A DNA stretch of 15,410 bases. It comes from JAUXFS01 sp050329575. Lineage in GTDB: Bacteria; Pseudomonadota; Alphaproteobacteria; Rhodospirillales; Defluviicoccaceae. Positions 8,001 through 14,666 of this stretch are shown here, one piece after another. The translations under genes and the position numbers were made by a program. How positions within the stretch are numbered: the stretch's first letter is position 1; each line of letters opens with the position of its first letter. The notes beneath the pieces were generated by a model. It did no database searches and was not told the DNA's origin. It worked only from the letters and a program-made list of their open reading frames with translations. The DNA lies in assembly GCA_050329575.1 (NCBI GenBank), contig JBHJOP010000053.1:1-15410 (forward strand), in the 5' to 3' direction.

Positions 8001-8404
8001 TTGGTTCCGGTCAGCGTATCGTTGCCGCCGAAGCCGGCGACGAGGCTGAAATCGGGAATCGAATCGGGGATGGTGATGGTGATCGGGTCGGTGGTGAACG
8101 ACGTCCCGATGCAGACCGGAAACGTGCCGGCCTCGAAGAAAACCTGGAACTGGGAGGTCGAGGAGACGGTCGCCGTGGTCGCGCTGAGGAAATTGTTGCC
8201 GCCGTCGCCGGCCACCAGATCCGGCAACCCGGCCGTGGTCGACGGCGGATTGACGTTCTGGATCGATCGTCCGGTGTAGGACGACGGCGCGACCGAGATG
8301 TTCGCCGTGATCACGTTGAAAGTGTCGCTGCAGCCGATCAGATCGACCGCCGGGACGTTGCCCTCGACCCTCGGAATCGTGATGAAAAACTGAAAGAGCG
8401 ACAT
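3329..8404 (-). CDS. giant RTX (hemolysin-type calcium-binding repeat) secreted protein
   Basis: A 1691-residue acidic protein built mostly from glycine/aspartate nonapeptides of the GGxGxDxLx type, several dozen copies, which in known RTX proteins bind Ca2+ and fold into beta-rolls outside the cell. Residues 1-123 are non-repetitive and unrecognised, with no signal peptide. Repeats start near residue 124. Residues 313-682 contain a 185-residue tandem duplication marked by GDWPA. Residues about 800-1080 hold three SY...GPVTVNL...IENVIGS-type modules. From about residue 1131 a unit of about 160-180 residues occurs three times, each with an NSIE-W core. The C-terminus (ADLFVL, then DFNLGEGDRI, ending ENDFQLL) resembles type I secretion targeting regions. 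No toxin, protease or lipase domain was seen. GGGGAG at 8411-8416 precedes ATG by 6 bp. No type I exporter genes lie nearby. A matrix, surface-layer or adhesion role is inference. Confidence 0.95.
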   Translation of the reverse strand: MSLFQFFITIPRVEGNVPAVDLIGCSDTFNVITANISVAPSSYTGRSIQNVNPPSTTAGLPDLVAGDGGNNFLSATTATVSSTSQFQVFFEAGTFPVCIGTSFTTDPITITIPDSIPDFSLVAGFGGNDTLTGTNQTDVLLGDAFAPNDQGVDGNDSISGLGGDDILIGGRGSDTIDGGTGHDLVLGDYFLGLDLDDIVVPGFNQVIDGFRYIWEPAGGGNFVIPLGGVALATDNDLIRGGAGNDTLLGDAGADTLDGGIGDDLLIGGTGSDSLVGGSGTNILIGDYVVPLDVLIAEGFAFPDGVGNDTLIGGDGVDIMSGDQGNDLLIGNGGDDIAIGGAGADTIDGGAGNDIIFGDWPADAALLGFDPGPSGNDSLLGGSGDDIIFGLGGSDTIRGGDGDDILIGDRGGIDAIPDPGGDIPLGPIVEGNDLIFGGNGNDIISGDGGSDTLNGEAGDDIIAGGPGADLIFGGLGNDILLGDLLDVVGTDGADTIFGGDGLDVISGDGGDDLIDGGAGDDLLIGGGGADTVIGGDGNDIILGDWPANQALLGFNPGPSGDDSLIGGAGLDIIIGAGGSDTIRGGDGDDILIGDRAGLNVVEDTNGGPDIDLGPIVEGNDLIFGGDGNDVILGDGGNDVLFGEAGDDLILGGSGADSIAGGSGNDIIFGDSFEVGAGDGNDTILAGTGDDLVFGGDGDDSISGGDGNDFIAGDLLFSGSGNDAIDGGAGDDIIFGDGGSDTITGGTGNDALFGGSLFAAAADGDDTIQGGDGDDTIQGDAGNDFLDGEAGNNTVAYASSPAGAVVNIDETMGYLNIGGISFISACTGNRLIQTDTEPTFLIGPGSAQDGFGTVDTLRNFNNIVGSAFGDVLIGNDGNNLIQGGGGNDVLIGGAGFDTLDGQGGNSDTASYRRSPGPVTVNLEGFIAVDGYGSFDLLFGIENVIGSEFDDLIIGDDIQGFFDPVANILIGGAGNDTIEARGGDDVLFGEDGDDLLRGEDGDDYLVGGKGSDTLDGGDGFDVTSYFTAEGPIYLELLDDGTAITSKRGLGLDDGSDAFGDIFISIEGFEGTPFDDTMIGNKFDNLFCGGGGNDSLLGQDGNDTLVGDDGNDTLDGGLGADSLVGGAGDDLIRARDKESLDDVFDGGDGFDTIINAGFGPVFLRNFFSNTNSIERWDGQWRGIQGTAEDNWLNFSQTELFMVAFVDGGAGNDTIFGAFSNDTLRGGTGDDIVAGGDGDDRIEGGSGNDFLTGGEGNDTVYGGTGNDVIFGGEGDDRIEGEAGDDFILGGAGNDVIDGGKGADSIFGGDGDDTILVRNAEAVDDQIFGGPGTDRILVASGKAVTLKMFGPLNSIEEWYGQNRAIQGTNGDDNLDFSATTLVKVPEINGRGGNDTIRGSQGDDSILGGSGDDVIFGNGGNDRLEGEGGNDRLVGSAGDDTLNGGSGNDTLEGNLGNDRLDGGAGDDVILGGFGDDTILVRDNEAINDVFDGGPGFDTIINAGTGAVVLAGFNSLGNSIERWDGQWRGIQGTAGDNLLDFSLTELHMVTFVDGGDGADTIIGAFSNDTLRGGKGDDLIFGGDGADSLDGGAGNDTLFGGAGNDTLEGLQGDDLVFGGPGADLFVLRESFGNDTFADFNLGEGDRIFNHNFARSVDLVQFIPLVGYRVDFTGTDDFLTVSSLVPDAQLQSYLENDFQLL
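6359..7468 (-). repeat. 185-codon tandem duplication in the RTX gene
   Basis: Two adjacent units, residues about 313-497 and 498-682, align over their length. Shared landmarks are GDWPA followed by ALLGF-PGPSG, GGSDTIRGGDGDDILIGDR, LGPIVEGNDLIFGG and GEAGDD. The same GGCCAGTCGCC string occurs at 6771 and 7326, exactly 555 bp (185 codons) apart. Confidence 0.85.
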
Positions 8405-8439
8405 GTCGACCTCCCCTCGCTTACCGAGTGACCCGCGGT

Positions 8440-8454
8440 GTCAGTTTGTCTGAC
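8440..8454. promoter_or_regulatory. inverted repeat in the RTX gene leader
   Basis: GTCAG-TTTGT-CTGAC is a perfect 5-bp inverted repeat with a 5-bp centre, 35 bp upstream of the RTX start codon. An overlapping alternative, TCAGT (8441-8445) with ACTGA (8453-8457), also pairs. It may be an operator or a 5' leader hairpin. Confidence 0.3.
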
Positions 8455-8482
8455 TGAATTGCGAATCCTACTCCCGATAACC

Positions 8483-8530
8483 CGACAAGAAAAGAGACCG
8501 TTTTCGACAGTTCGGTAAAAATCCTCGACA
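8483..8530. promoter_or_regulatory. three phased CGACA direct repeats
   Basis: CGACA occurs at 8483-8487, 8505-8509 and 8526-8530, at spacings of 22 and 21 bp, close to two DNA helical turns. The last two share the longer TCGACAG. Such spacing places the sites on one face of DNA, as in response-regulator binding arrays. The regulator, if any, is unknown. Confidence 0.3.
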
Positions 8531-8755
8531 GAGGCGCCACCGGAACCCCGTGACAGGGCCCAGTAATCCCCTTTTGGGCCAGCGAGGTGGGTGAGAGGTT
8601 TCACAGATGCGCAACGCACGACGCCCCCTTTTTGTGGGGTCCCCCGCGTCCGGACGCCCGCGCCGTCGGCGATCGGCGCAGGCGAGGATGGACGCGCGGT
8701 CGGCAGCGATGATAAGGAGCGTCGCATCGCCGGGCTGTCGCCACCCCTCGCCGCC

Positions 8756-10306
8756 ATGACCGACCGCGTCCTGATCGTCGATTTCGGATCCCAAGTGACC
8801 CAGCTGATCGCTCGCCGGGTGCGCGAGAGCGGCGTCTATTCCGAGATCCATCCCTACGACAGGGTCGGCCGGGCGTTCCTCGACGGTTTCCGGCCGAAGG
8901 CGGTGATCCTGTCGGGCGGGCCGGCGTCGGTTCCCGACCGAGGCAGCCCGCGCGCCGACCCGGCGGTGTTCGAGGCCGGCGTGCCGGTGCTCGGCATCTG
9001 CTACGGCCAGCAGACCATGGTCGTCCAGCTGGGGGGCCGGGTCGAAGCCCACGAGCACAAGGAGTTCGGTCGCGCCTACGTCGAGATCGTCGACGACTGC
9101 GCGTTGTTCCACGGCGTCTGGGCCAGGGACGGCCGCGAGGCCGTGTGGATGAGCCACGGCGACCGCGTCACCGCGCTGCCGCCGGGGTTCCGACCGGTGG
9201 CGGTCTCCGAGGGCGCGCCGCACGCGGTGATCGCCGACGACGATCGCCGCTTCTACGGCGTGCAGTTCCATCCGGAGGTGGTGCACACGCCCCACGGCGC
9301 CCGGCTCCTGCGCAATTTCACCCATGTCGTCGCCGGATGCCGCGGCGACTGGACGATGGCCGCCTTTCGCGACCAGGCGATCGCGGCCATCCGCGCGCGG
9401 GTCGGCGACGGCCGGGTGATCTGCGGCCTCTCCGGCGGGGTCGATTCGTCGGTGGCGGCGGTGCTGCTGCACGAGGCGATCGGCGATGCGCTCACTTGCG
9501 TGTTCATCGACACCGGGCTGTTGCGCGAAGGCGAGGCCGACGAGGTGGTGACGCTGTTCCGCGACCACTACAATATTCCCCTGGTCCACCGCGACGCGTC
9601 GGACCTGTTCCTCGGCAAGCTCGCGGGCGTCGTCGATCCGGAAGCCAAGCGCAAGGTCATCGGCGCCGCCTTCGTCGACGTGTTCGAGGAAGAGGCGCTG
9701 AACGCCGGCGGCGCCGACTTCCTCGCCCAGGGCACCCTCTACCCGGACGTCATCGAGTCGGTGTCGGTCACCGGCGGGCCCAGCGTCACCATCAAGTCCC
9801 ACCACAACGTCGGCGGCCTGCCGGAGCGGATGGACATGGCCCTCGTCGAGCCGCTGCGCGAGCTGTTCAAGGACGAGGTGCGGGACCTCGGCCGCGAGCT
9901 CGGGCTGCCGGAGCGGCTGATCCGCCGCCATCCGTTCCCGGGGCCAGGGCTGGCGGTCCGCATCCCCGGCGAGGTCACCCGCGACAAGGCCGAGATCCTG
10001 CGCCGGGCCGACGCCGTCTACCTCGAGGAGATCCGCGCCGCCGGCCTCTACGACGCGATCTGGCAGGCGTTCGCGGTGCTGCTGCCGGTGCGCACCGTGG
10101 GGGTGATGGGCGATGCGCGCACCTATGACGCCGTCGTGGCGCTGCGGGCGGTCACCTCGACCGACGGCATGACCGCCGACAGCTTCCCGTTCGATCACGG
10201 ATTCCTGACCCGCGTCGCCGGGCGGATCATCAACGAGGTCCGCGGCGTCAACCGGGTGGTCTACGACGTCACCTCGAAGCCGCCGGGCACAATCGAGTGG
10301 GAGTGA
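8756..10306 (+). CDS. guaA: GMP synthase (glutamine-hydrolysing)
   Basis: A 516-residue enzyme that converts XMP, ATP and glutamine to GMP in the cytoplasm, the last step of guanine nucleotide synthesis. The N-terminal class I glutamine amidotransferase domain starts at VLIVDFGSQVTQLIARR and has the nucleophile Cys82 in GICYGQQ and the His172/Glu174 pair in FHPEV. The ATP-pyrophosphatase domain has the PP-loop SGGVDSS at 226-232, GTLYPDVIES further on, and the C-terminal dimerisation domain ends in PPGTIEWE. Length and order are normal for the family. ATG 8756 is chosen because known GuaA proteins start at this point; it has no good Shine-Dalgarno sequence, and the nearest AAGGAG is 36 bp upstream (8714-8719). 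It stands alone: divergent from the RTX gene and convergent with the glycosyltransferase. Confidence 0.98.
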   Translation: MTDRVLIVDFGSQVTQLIARRVRESGVYSEIHPYDRVGRAFLDGFRPKAVILSGGPASVPDRGSPRADPAVFEAGVPVLGICYGQQTMVVQLGGRVEAHEHKEFGRAYVEIVDDCALFHGVWARDGREAVWMSHGDRVTALPPGFRPVAVSEGAPHAVIADDDRRFYGVQFHPEVVHTPHGARLLRNFTHVVAGCRGDWTMAAFRDQAIAAIRARVGDGRVICGLSGGVDSSVAAVLLHEAIGDALTCVFIDTGLLREGEADEVVTLFRDHYNIPLVHRDASDLFLGKLAGVVDPEAKRKVIGAAFVDVFEEEALNAGGADFLAQGTLYPDVIESVSVTGGPSVTIKSHHNVGGLPERMDMALVEPLRELFKDEVRDLGRELGLPERLIRRHPFPGPGLAVRIPGEVTRDKAEILRRADAVYLEEIRAAGLYDAIWQAFAVLLPVRTVGVMGDARTYDAVVALRAVTSTDGMTADSFPFDHGFLTRVAGRIINEVRGVNRVVYDVTSKPPGTIEWE

Positions 10307-10340
10307 CCCCGGAGCGGCCGGAGGACACCGCGCCGGCGGG

Positions 10341-11477
10341 TTACGCGCCGCTGTTGCGGATCTCCGCGTATTGCCGATTGACGTTGGCGTAGAGCGCGTC
10401 GAGCGTCAGCGCCTCCGACACCCATCGCCGGGCGGCGGCGCGGATGCGGTCGTAGTCGGCCTGGCTCGCGGTGAGATGGCGGACGGCGGCGACGAACTCC
10501 TCGGCGGTGGCGGCGAGGTACCCGGTTTCGCGGTCGCGGATCATGTCGGGAATGCCGCCGGCCGGATAGCCGATCACCGGGATGCCGAGGCCGAGGGCCT
10601 CCATCACCGCGCGCGGCAGCGGATCGGGAACCGACGACGGCACGGCGACGATGTCGAGTCCGGCGTAGACCCGTTCGAGGCCGTTGCACTGTCCCTCGAA
10701 CCGGCAGTAGGCCTCGAGGCCGCGGGCGGCGACGGTCGCGCGGACCGCGGTGACGTAGTCCTCCTCGCCGTCCCGCGCCTTGCCGCGAACGATCAGGCGC
10801 AGGTCGAGCCCCTGGCGGCGCGCCTCGGCGAGCCAATCGACCATCAGATGCAGGCCCTTGAAGGGATGGAGACGGCCGACGAAGCCGACCGTCACCGGCC
10901 ACGAGAGGGGTCTCGCCGGCAGCGGCCCGGTAGGGGTCGCGATGCCGTTGTGGATGATCCTGACGTGCCCTGGCAGCCGTCGCCACGGCCAGCACGCCCG
11001 CGAGACCAGGAACAGCCGGGACGCGATGGCGGCGAGCAGCCGCCAGACCGCCTTCTCGACGGCGGTGAACGGCACGTCGCGCACATGGACGACCACCGGC
11101 GGTCCGCCGAGCAGCCGCGCCATGCAAGCGAGCACGTGGACCTTGAGGCCGTTGCTGTGCACCACCTGGGCGCCGCAGTCGCGGGCGATCCACCGGATCT
11201 GCGAGGCCGCCCGGACGCCGTCGCACAGCGCCCGGATCAGCGTCGCGGGTCGCGGCGGGCGCACGACCCGTTCCACCGCGCCGAGAGCGAACGTCCGCGT
11301 GCGGACACCGAGGGCACCGGCCGCCGCGGTCAGCGGGCCCTCGCCGGGAGCCGCGAGCACCGCGTCGACGCCGGGGTTGGCCAGCAGATCGAGCAGCGAG
11401 TTCTCGGCGCCGCCGAAAAACTCGGGGGTCTGGGTGAGGAAGAGGACCCGCGTCCCGTTGCCGGTGCGGCCGCTCAT
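10341..11477 (-). CDS. glycosyltransferase, GT4-like (GT-B fold)
   Basis: A 378-residue protein (if begun at ATG 11477) that probably transfers a sugar from a nucleotide-sugar donor to a surface glycan or other acceptor at the inner face of the membrane. The N-terminal Rossmann half starts with RVLFLTQTPEFFGGAE, where GGAE is typical of GT4 enzymes. The donor-binding half begins near a VGFVGRLHPFKG motif and carries the E-x7-E type region PDPLPRAVMEALGLGIPVIGYPAGGIPD near residues 280-313. The frame also has an ATG at 11603, adding 42 residues of low-complexity sequence. Neither start has a clear ribosome binding site, and 11477 is preferred because it puts the first beta strand near the N-terminus. 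No other polysaccharide genes are adjacent, so acceptor and sugar are unknown. Confidence 0.88.
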   Translation of the reverse strand: MSGRTGNGTRVLFLTQTPEFFGGAENSLLDLLANPGVDAVLAAPGEGPLTAAAGALGVRTRTFALGAVERVVRPPRPATLIRALCDGVRAASQIRWIARDCGAQVVHSNGLKVHVLACMARLLGGPPVVVHVRDVPFTAVEKAVWRLLAAIASRLFLVSRACWPWRRLPGHVRIIHNGIATPTGPLPARPLSWPVTVGFVGRLHPFKGLHLMVDWLAEARRQGLDLRLIVRGKARDGEEDYVTAVRATVAARGLEAYCRFEGQCNGLERVYAGLDIVAVPSSVPDPLPRAVMEALGLGIPVIGYPAGGIPDMIRDRETGYLAATAEEFVAAVRHLTASQADYDRIRAAARRWVSEALTLDALYANVNRQYAEIRNSGA

Positions 11478-11650
11478 GGAATCGCCGGAGGACGAGCCGG
11501 CGAGGCGGCTCGGGAAGCCTCGCCGGACGGTGGTTTCGGCACCGGGCTCGACACGCCGGTCGGCGCCGACGGATGCGGCGCCCACGGTCGCGGTCCTCGA
11601 CATGCCGGCGAGGCTAGTCGCCAGGTCTTACCATTTCGATAAGTCCCGGC

Positions 11651-11677
11651 GAGGGGGCACCGTGCCGGTACACCCTC
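11651..11677. promoter_or_regulatory. nested inverted repeat upstream of the Crp/Fnr gene
   Basis: GAGGG (11651-11655) pairs with CCCTC (11673-11677), and inside it GGCAC (11656-11660) pairs with GTGCC (11662-11666) around a single C. It lies in the divergent region between the glycosyltransferase and the Crp/Fnr gene. It could be an operator, possibly autoregulatory, but it does not resemble the classical Crp or Fnr half-sites. Confidence 0.3.
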
Positions 11678-11740
11678 CGACGCATCCGTGCTAGGGTGGC
11701 GCGATCGCCGTCGCGGCGGCGATGGCCAATCGGGGAGCGG

Positions 11741-12442
11741 GTGGATCCGGTGCACGACGTCCACGCCATTCTGGCCCAGCATTTCCTGCTCCGTCATCTG
11801 CCGGCCGCGGAGCTGCGGCGGCTCGGCGACCTCGCGACCGTGCGCTCCCACGACACCGGCGAGTCCATATTCCTCAAGGGCGACGAGGGCAACGCGATGA
11901 TGGCGGTGCTCAGCGGCCGGGTGCGCATCTGCTGCTATTCGGCCGACGGCCGCGAGATCGTCCTCAACGTCATCAACCCCGGCGAGGTGTTCGGGGAGAT
12001 CGCCCTGATCGACGGTGGCGAGCGCACCGCCGACGCCTTCGCCATGGAGGCGACCGATCTCCTGGTTCTCCATCGCCGCGACTTCCTGCCGTTCCTCGAA
12101 CGCAATCCCTCGGTGTGCGTCCAGCTCCTGGAGATGATGTGCCGGCGGCTGCGCGAGACCAGCGCTCAGCTGGAGGATTTCAATTTCCTCGATCTCCGCG
12201 CCCGGTTGGCGAAACGGTTGCTCTCGCTCGCCGACCGTTACGGCCAGCGGACGGCGCGCGGGACCGCGATCGGCGTGCGCCTGCCGCAGCACCTGCTGGC
12301 GAGCATGATCGGGACCTCGCGCGAAGCGGTCAACAAGCAGTTGCGCACCTGGGCCGGCGAGGGTCTGATCGACGTCCGGCGGGGTGCCATCGTCGTCGTC
12401 GCGCGCGAGGGCCTGCAACAGATCGTCGACGCCGACCGTTAG
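11741..12442 (+). CDS. Crp/Fnr-family transcription regulator
   Basis: A 233-residue regulator with an N-terminal cyclic-nucleotide-binding fold and a C-terminal winged helix-turn-helix. The phosphate-binding cassette FGEIALIDGGERTAD lies at about residues 84-98 and ends in the Arg-Thr pair that in Crp-like proteins contacts the cyclic nucleotide phosphate. The DNA-recognition helix TSREAVNKQL is near 192-201, with Ser-Arg-Glu as in Crp. The cluster of N-terminal cysteines needed for an Fnr iron-sulfur centre is absent, so a Crp-like, ligand-binding sensor is more likely than an oxygen sensor. The frame is open from GTG 11696, but GTG 11741 is preferred because GGGGAG lies at 11732-11737 and gives the usual family length. 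Target genes are unknown; it is divergent from the glycosyltransferase and 172 bp before a PBP gene. Confidence 0.93.
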   Translation: MDPVHDVHAILAQHFLLRHLPAAELRRLGDLATVRSHDTGESIFLKGDEGNAMMAVLSGRVRICCYSADGREIVLNVINPGEVFGEIALIDGGERTADAFAMEATDLLVLHRRDFLPFLERNPSVCVQLLEMMCRRLRETSAQLEDFNFLDLRARLAKRLLSLADRYGQRTARGTAIGVRLPQHLLASMIGTSREAVNKQLRTWAGEGLIDVRRGAIVVVAREGLQQIVDADR

Positions 12443-12450
12443 CGGCGGGC

Positions 12451-12490
12451 CGGAGCCGGCGCCCCGATTCGCATCGCCCCGCCGGCTCCG
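12451..12490 (+). terminator. strong hairpin just after the Crp/Fnr gene
   Basis: CGGAGCCGGCG (12451-12461) is a perfect complement of CGCCGGCTCCG (12480-12490), an 11-bp GC-rich stem. Its 18-nt loop can form a small inner GAT/ATC stem (12466-12475). It begins 8 bp after the stop codon. There is no T-tract, so it may stabilise the 3' end or act in Rho-independent termination only weakly. Confidence 0.5.
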
Positions 12491-12614
12491 ATCGGCGTGG
12501 CGCGTCCCCGCGGCCCCGGCGTCGCCACAATTTCCGCAGATGATGTCCGGGGTTGGCCGCCGCAGCCGCACCTTCCCGGGCGACGGCGGCGCGTGATCGG
12601 CTAACATCACCCGC

Positions 12615-14633
12615 ATGGCAGGAACCGTCCGGCAGGCGACACCTCGCAAGGCATCCGCCCGGGAACACCCGCGGCGACCGGCGGCGACTCCCGCCCGTCG
12701 CCGACGGCTGATGTGGCCCGTGTTCAAATGGCTGGCCGTGGCGGCGATCTGGCTCACGGTGACGCTCGCCGCCATCGTCGGCTGGTACGCGGCCGATCTG
12801 CCGGACGTCGACGCGGCGTTGACGGCGCCGCGCCGGGCATCGGTGACGGTGGTGGCGGCCGACGGCTCCGAACTCGCCACCGCCGGCGACCGCTACGGCA
12901 TGGCGCTCGCCATCGCCGATCTGCCGCCGGCGCTGCCGCTCGCCGTCCTCGCCACCGAGGATCGCCGCTTCTACCAGCACGTCGGGGTCGACGTCGTCGG
13001 GCTGGCGCGGGCGGTGGTCGCCAATCTGCGCGCCGGCGGCGTCGTGCAGGGCGGCAGCACCATCACCCAGCAGGCGGCGAAGAACCTGTTCCTCACCCCG
13101 GAGCGGACGATCAAGCGCAAGGTCCAGGAACTGATCCTGGCGCTGTGGCTGGAGCGGGCCTTCAGCAAGGACCAGATCTTCGCCATCTATCTCAATCGCG
13201 CCTACTTCGGCGCCGGCGCCTATGGCGTCGACGCGGCGGCCCGCAAGTACTTCGGCCACTCGGCGACCCGCGTGTCCACCTACCAGGCGGCGATGCTGGC
13301 CGGGCTGCTGAAGGCGCCGAGCCGCTACAACCCGCTCGCCAATCCCGGCCTCGCCGCCCAGCGGACCGAGCGGGTGCTGGCCAACATGGCCGCCGCCGGC
13401 CATCTCGGCGCGGCGGAGGTGGACGCGGCCCGGCGCCACAAAGGCGAGGTGATCGCCGCCCTCGGCGTCGGCCGCGGCGGCCGCTACTTCGTCGACTGGA
13501 TCCTCGCCCAGGTTCCCGACTTCGTCGGCGCCGGCGATCGCGACCTGGTCGTCACCACCACCCTCGATCCGCGACTGCAGCGGCTGGCGGAAGCGAGGAT
13601 CGCCGAGATGCTCGACGGACCCGGCGTCGCGGCCGCGGCATCGGAGGCGGCGCTGGTGGCGATGACCGCCGAGGGCGCCGTCCGCGCCATGGTTGGGGGG
13701 CGCGACTACGTGCGCAGCCAGTTCAATCGCGCCGTGCAGGCCTATCGGCAACCGGGTTCCGCCTTCAAGCCGTTCGTGTTCCTCGCCGGGCTGGAAGCCG
13801 GACTGAACCCGGACAGCCGGATGGTCGACGGGCCGCTGACCATCGACGGCTGGCAGCCGCGCAACTTCTCGGGCCGCTACCAGGGCGAGGTCAGCCTGCG
13901 ACGGGGGCTCGCCGACTCGATCAACACGGTGGCGGTGCGCGTCAGCGAGCGGGCCGGGCGCGGCCGGGTGATCGACGCCGCGCACCGCCTCGGCATCACC
14001 GCCGATCTCGCATCGACGCCGAGCCTCGCCCTCGGTACCGGCGACGTCAGTCTCGTCGAGCTGACCGCCGCCTATGCGACCTTCGCCAACGGCGGCCTCG
14101 GGGTGTGGGCCTACGGGATCGAAGCGATCCACGATGCCGACGGCCGGGCCCTGTACGTCCGCTCCGGCTCCGGTCCCGGCCGCATCGTCAATGGCCGTCA
14201 CGCCGCCGCCCTCACCGAGATGCTGGTCGAGGCGGTCGAACAGGGCACCGGACGGGCCGCCCGGCTGCCGCGGCCGGTCGCCGGCAAGACCGGAACCAGC
14301 CAGAACTTCCGCGACGCCTGGTTCGTCGGCTTCACCGCCGATCTCGTCGCCGGGGTCTGGATGGGTAACGACGACGGGCGGCCGATGAACAAGGTCACCG
14401 GCGGCGGCCTGCCGGCGCAGCTGTGGCGGGCGTTCATGGTCGACGCTCACGGCGGTCTGCCGGTGCGGCCGCTGCCGAGCCTGCGGCCGGCCGGCGACGC
14501 CCCGCGCATGGCGGCGGCCGAGGAAGCGCTGGCGCCGGGTTTCTGGGAGCGATTGAAGTCGGTGTTCGCCGCCGACGACGACCGGCCCCGCCCCGCGATC
14601 CGCCGTTCCGAGCCGGACCGGTTCGATCCCTGA
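12615..14633 (+). CDS. class A penicillin-binding protein (bifunctional transglycosylase/transpeptidase)
   Basis: A 672-residue peptidoglycan synthase anchored in the inner membrane, polymerising lipid II and crosslinking stem peptides in the periplasm. A basic cytoplasmic N-terminus (residues 1-33) precedes one membrane helix at about 35-58. The GT51 domain shows TEDRRFYQHVGVD with catalytic Glu115, GGSTITQQAAKNLFL at 146-160, RKVQE near 168-172 and IYLNRAYFGAGAYGV near 191-205. The transpeptidase domain has the active-site SAFK (Ser382, Lys385), SIN at 435-437 and KTG at 558-560. All key motifs are intact. It is shorter than typical PBP1A proteins of over 750 residues, mostly through a compact C-terminus, so it may be a secondary class A enzyme. 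ATG 12615 is the natural start before the basic segment. Confidence 0.96.
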   Translation: MAGTVRQATPRKASAREHPRRPAATPARRRRLMWPVFKWLAVAAIWLTVTLAAIVGWYAADLPDVDAALTAPRRASVTVVAADGSELATAGDRYGMALAIADLPPALPLAVLATEDRRFYQHVGVDVVGLARAVVANLRAGGVVQGGSTITQQAAKNLFLTPERTIKRKVQELILALWLERAFSKDQIFAIYLNRAYFGAGAYGVDAAARKYFGHSATRVSTYQAAMLAGLLKAPSRYNPLANPGLAAQRTERVLANMAAAGHLGAAEVDAARRHKGEVIAALGVGRGGRYFVDWILAQVPDFVGAGDRDLVVTTTLDPRLQRLAEARIAEMLDGPGVAAAASEAALVAMTAEGAVRAMVGGRDYVRSQFNRAVQAYRQPGSAFKPFVFLAGLEAGLNPDSRMVDGPLTIDGWQPRNFSGRYQGEVSLRRGLADSINTVAVRVSERAGRGRVIDAAHRLGITADLASTPSLALGTGDVSLVELTAAYATFANGGLGVWAYGIEAIHDADGRALYVRSGSGPGRIVNGRHAAALTEMLVEAVEQGTGRAARLPRPVAGKTGTSQNFRDAWFVGFTADLVAGVWMGNDDGRPMNKVTGGGLPAQLWRAFMVDAHGGLPVRPLPSLRPAGDAPRMAAAEEALAPGFWERLKSVFAADDDRPRPAIRRSEPDRFDP

Positions 14634-14643
14634 ACCGGTGTTC

Positions 14644-14666
14644 CGTCGCCGACCGCGCCGGCGACG
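14644..14666. terminator. bidirectional hairpin in a convergent gap
   Basis: CGTCGCCG (14644-14651) and CGGCGACG (14659-14666) form a perfect 8-bp stem with a 7-nt loop. It nearly fills the 34-bp gap between the PBP and phosphatase stop codons, so it is well placed to end both transcripts, although T-tracts are missing. Confidence 0.45.

Larger units (their letters stand above)
8405..8755. promoter_or_regulatory. divergent regulatory region between the RTX gene and guaA
   Basis: This 351-bp stretch has no supported gene and must hold the promoters for both flanking genes. It contains a palindrome in the RTX leader (8440-8454), three evenly spaced CGACA repeats (8483-8530) and small hairpins on the guaA side (8557-8580, 8591-8604, 8624-8638). 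No convincing -35/-10 pair could be fixed by eye. A frame open from 8591 would extend GuaA by 55 residues, but the added part does not resemble GuaA. Confidence 0.6.

Noticed and set aside
3329..8404. Regularly repeated DNA that might look like a CRISPR or satellite array
   Set aside because: The periodicity is 27 bp (nine codons), in frame, and encodes calcium-binding nonapeptides; there are no identical repeats with unique spacers.
8468..10198. A 576-codon minus-strand frame antisense to guaA
   Set aside because: guaA on the plus strand is unambiguous, and the antisense frame shows no domain.
10307..10340. GCCGG/CCGGC hairpin in the guaA/glycosyltransferase convergent gap
   Set aside because: Only a 5-bp stem with an 11-nt loop in GC-rich DNA, so expected by chance; too weak to call a terminator.
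12330..14450. A 706-codon minus-strand frame antisense to the PBP gene
   Set aside because: The plus strand encodes a class A PBP with every catalytic motif. The antisense product is a His/Arg/Gly-rich shadow typical of GC-rich DNA.
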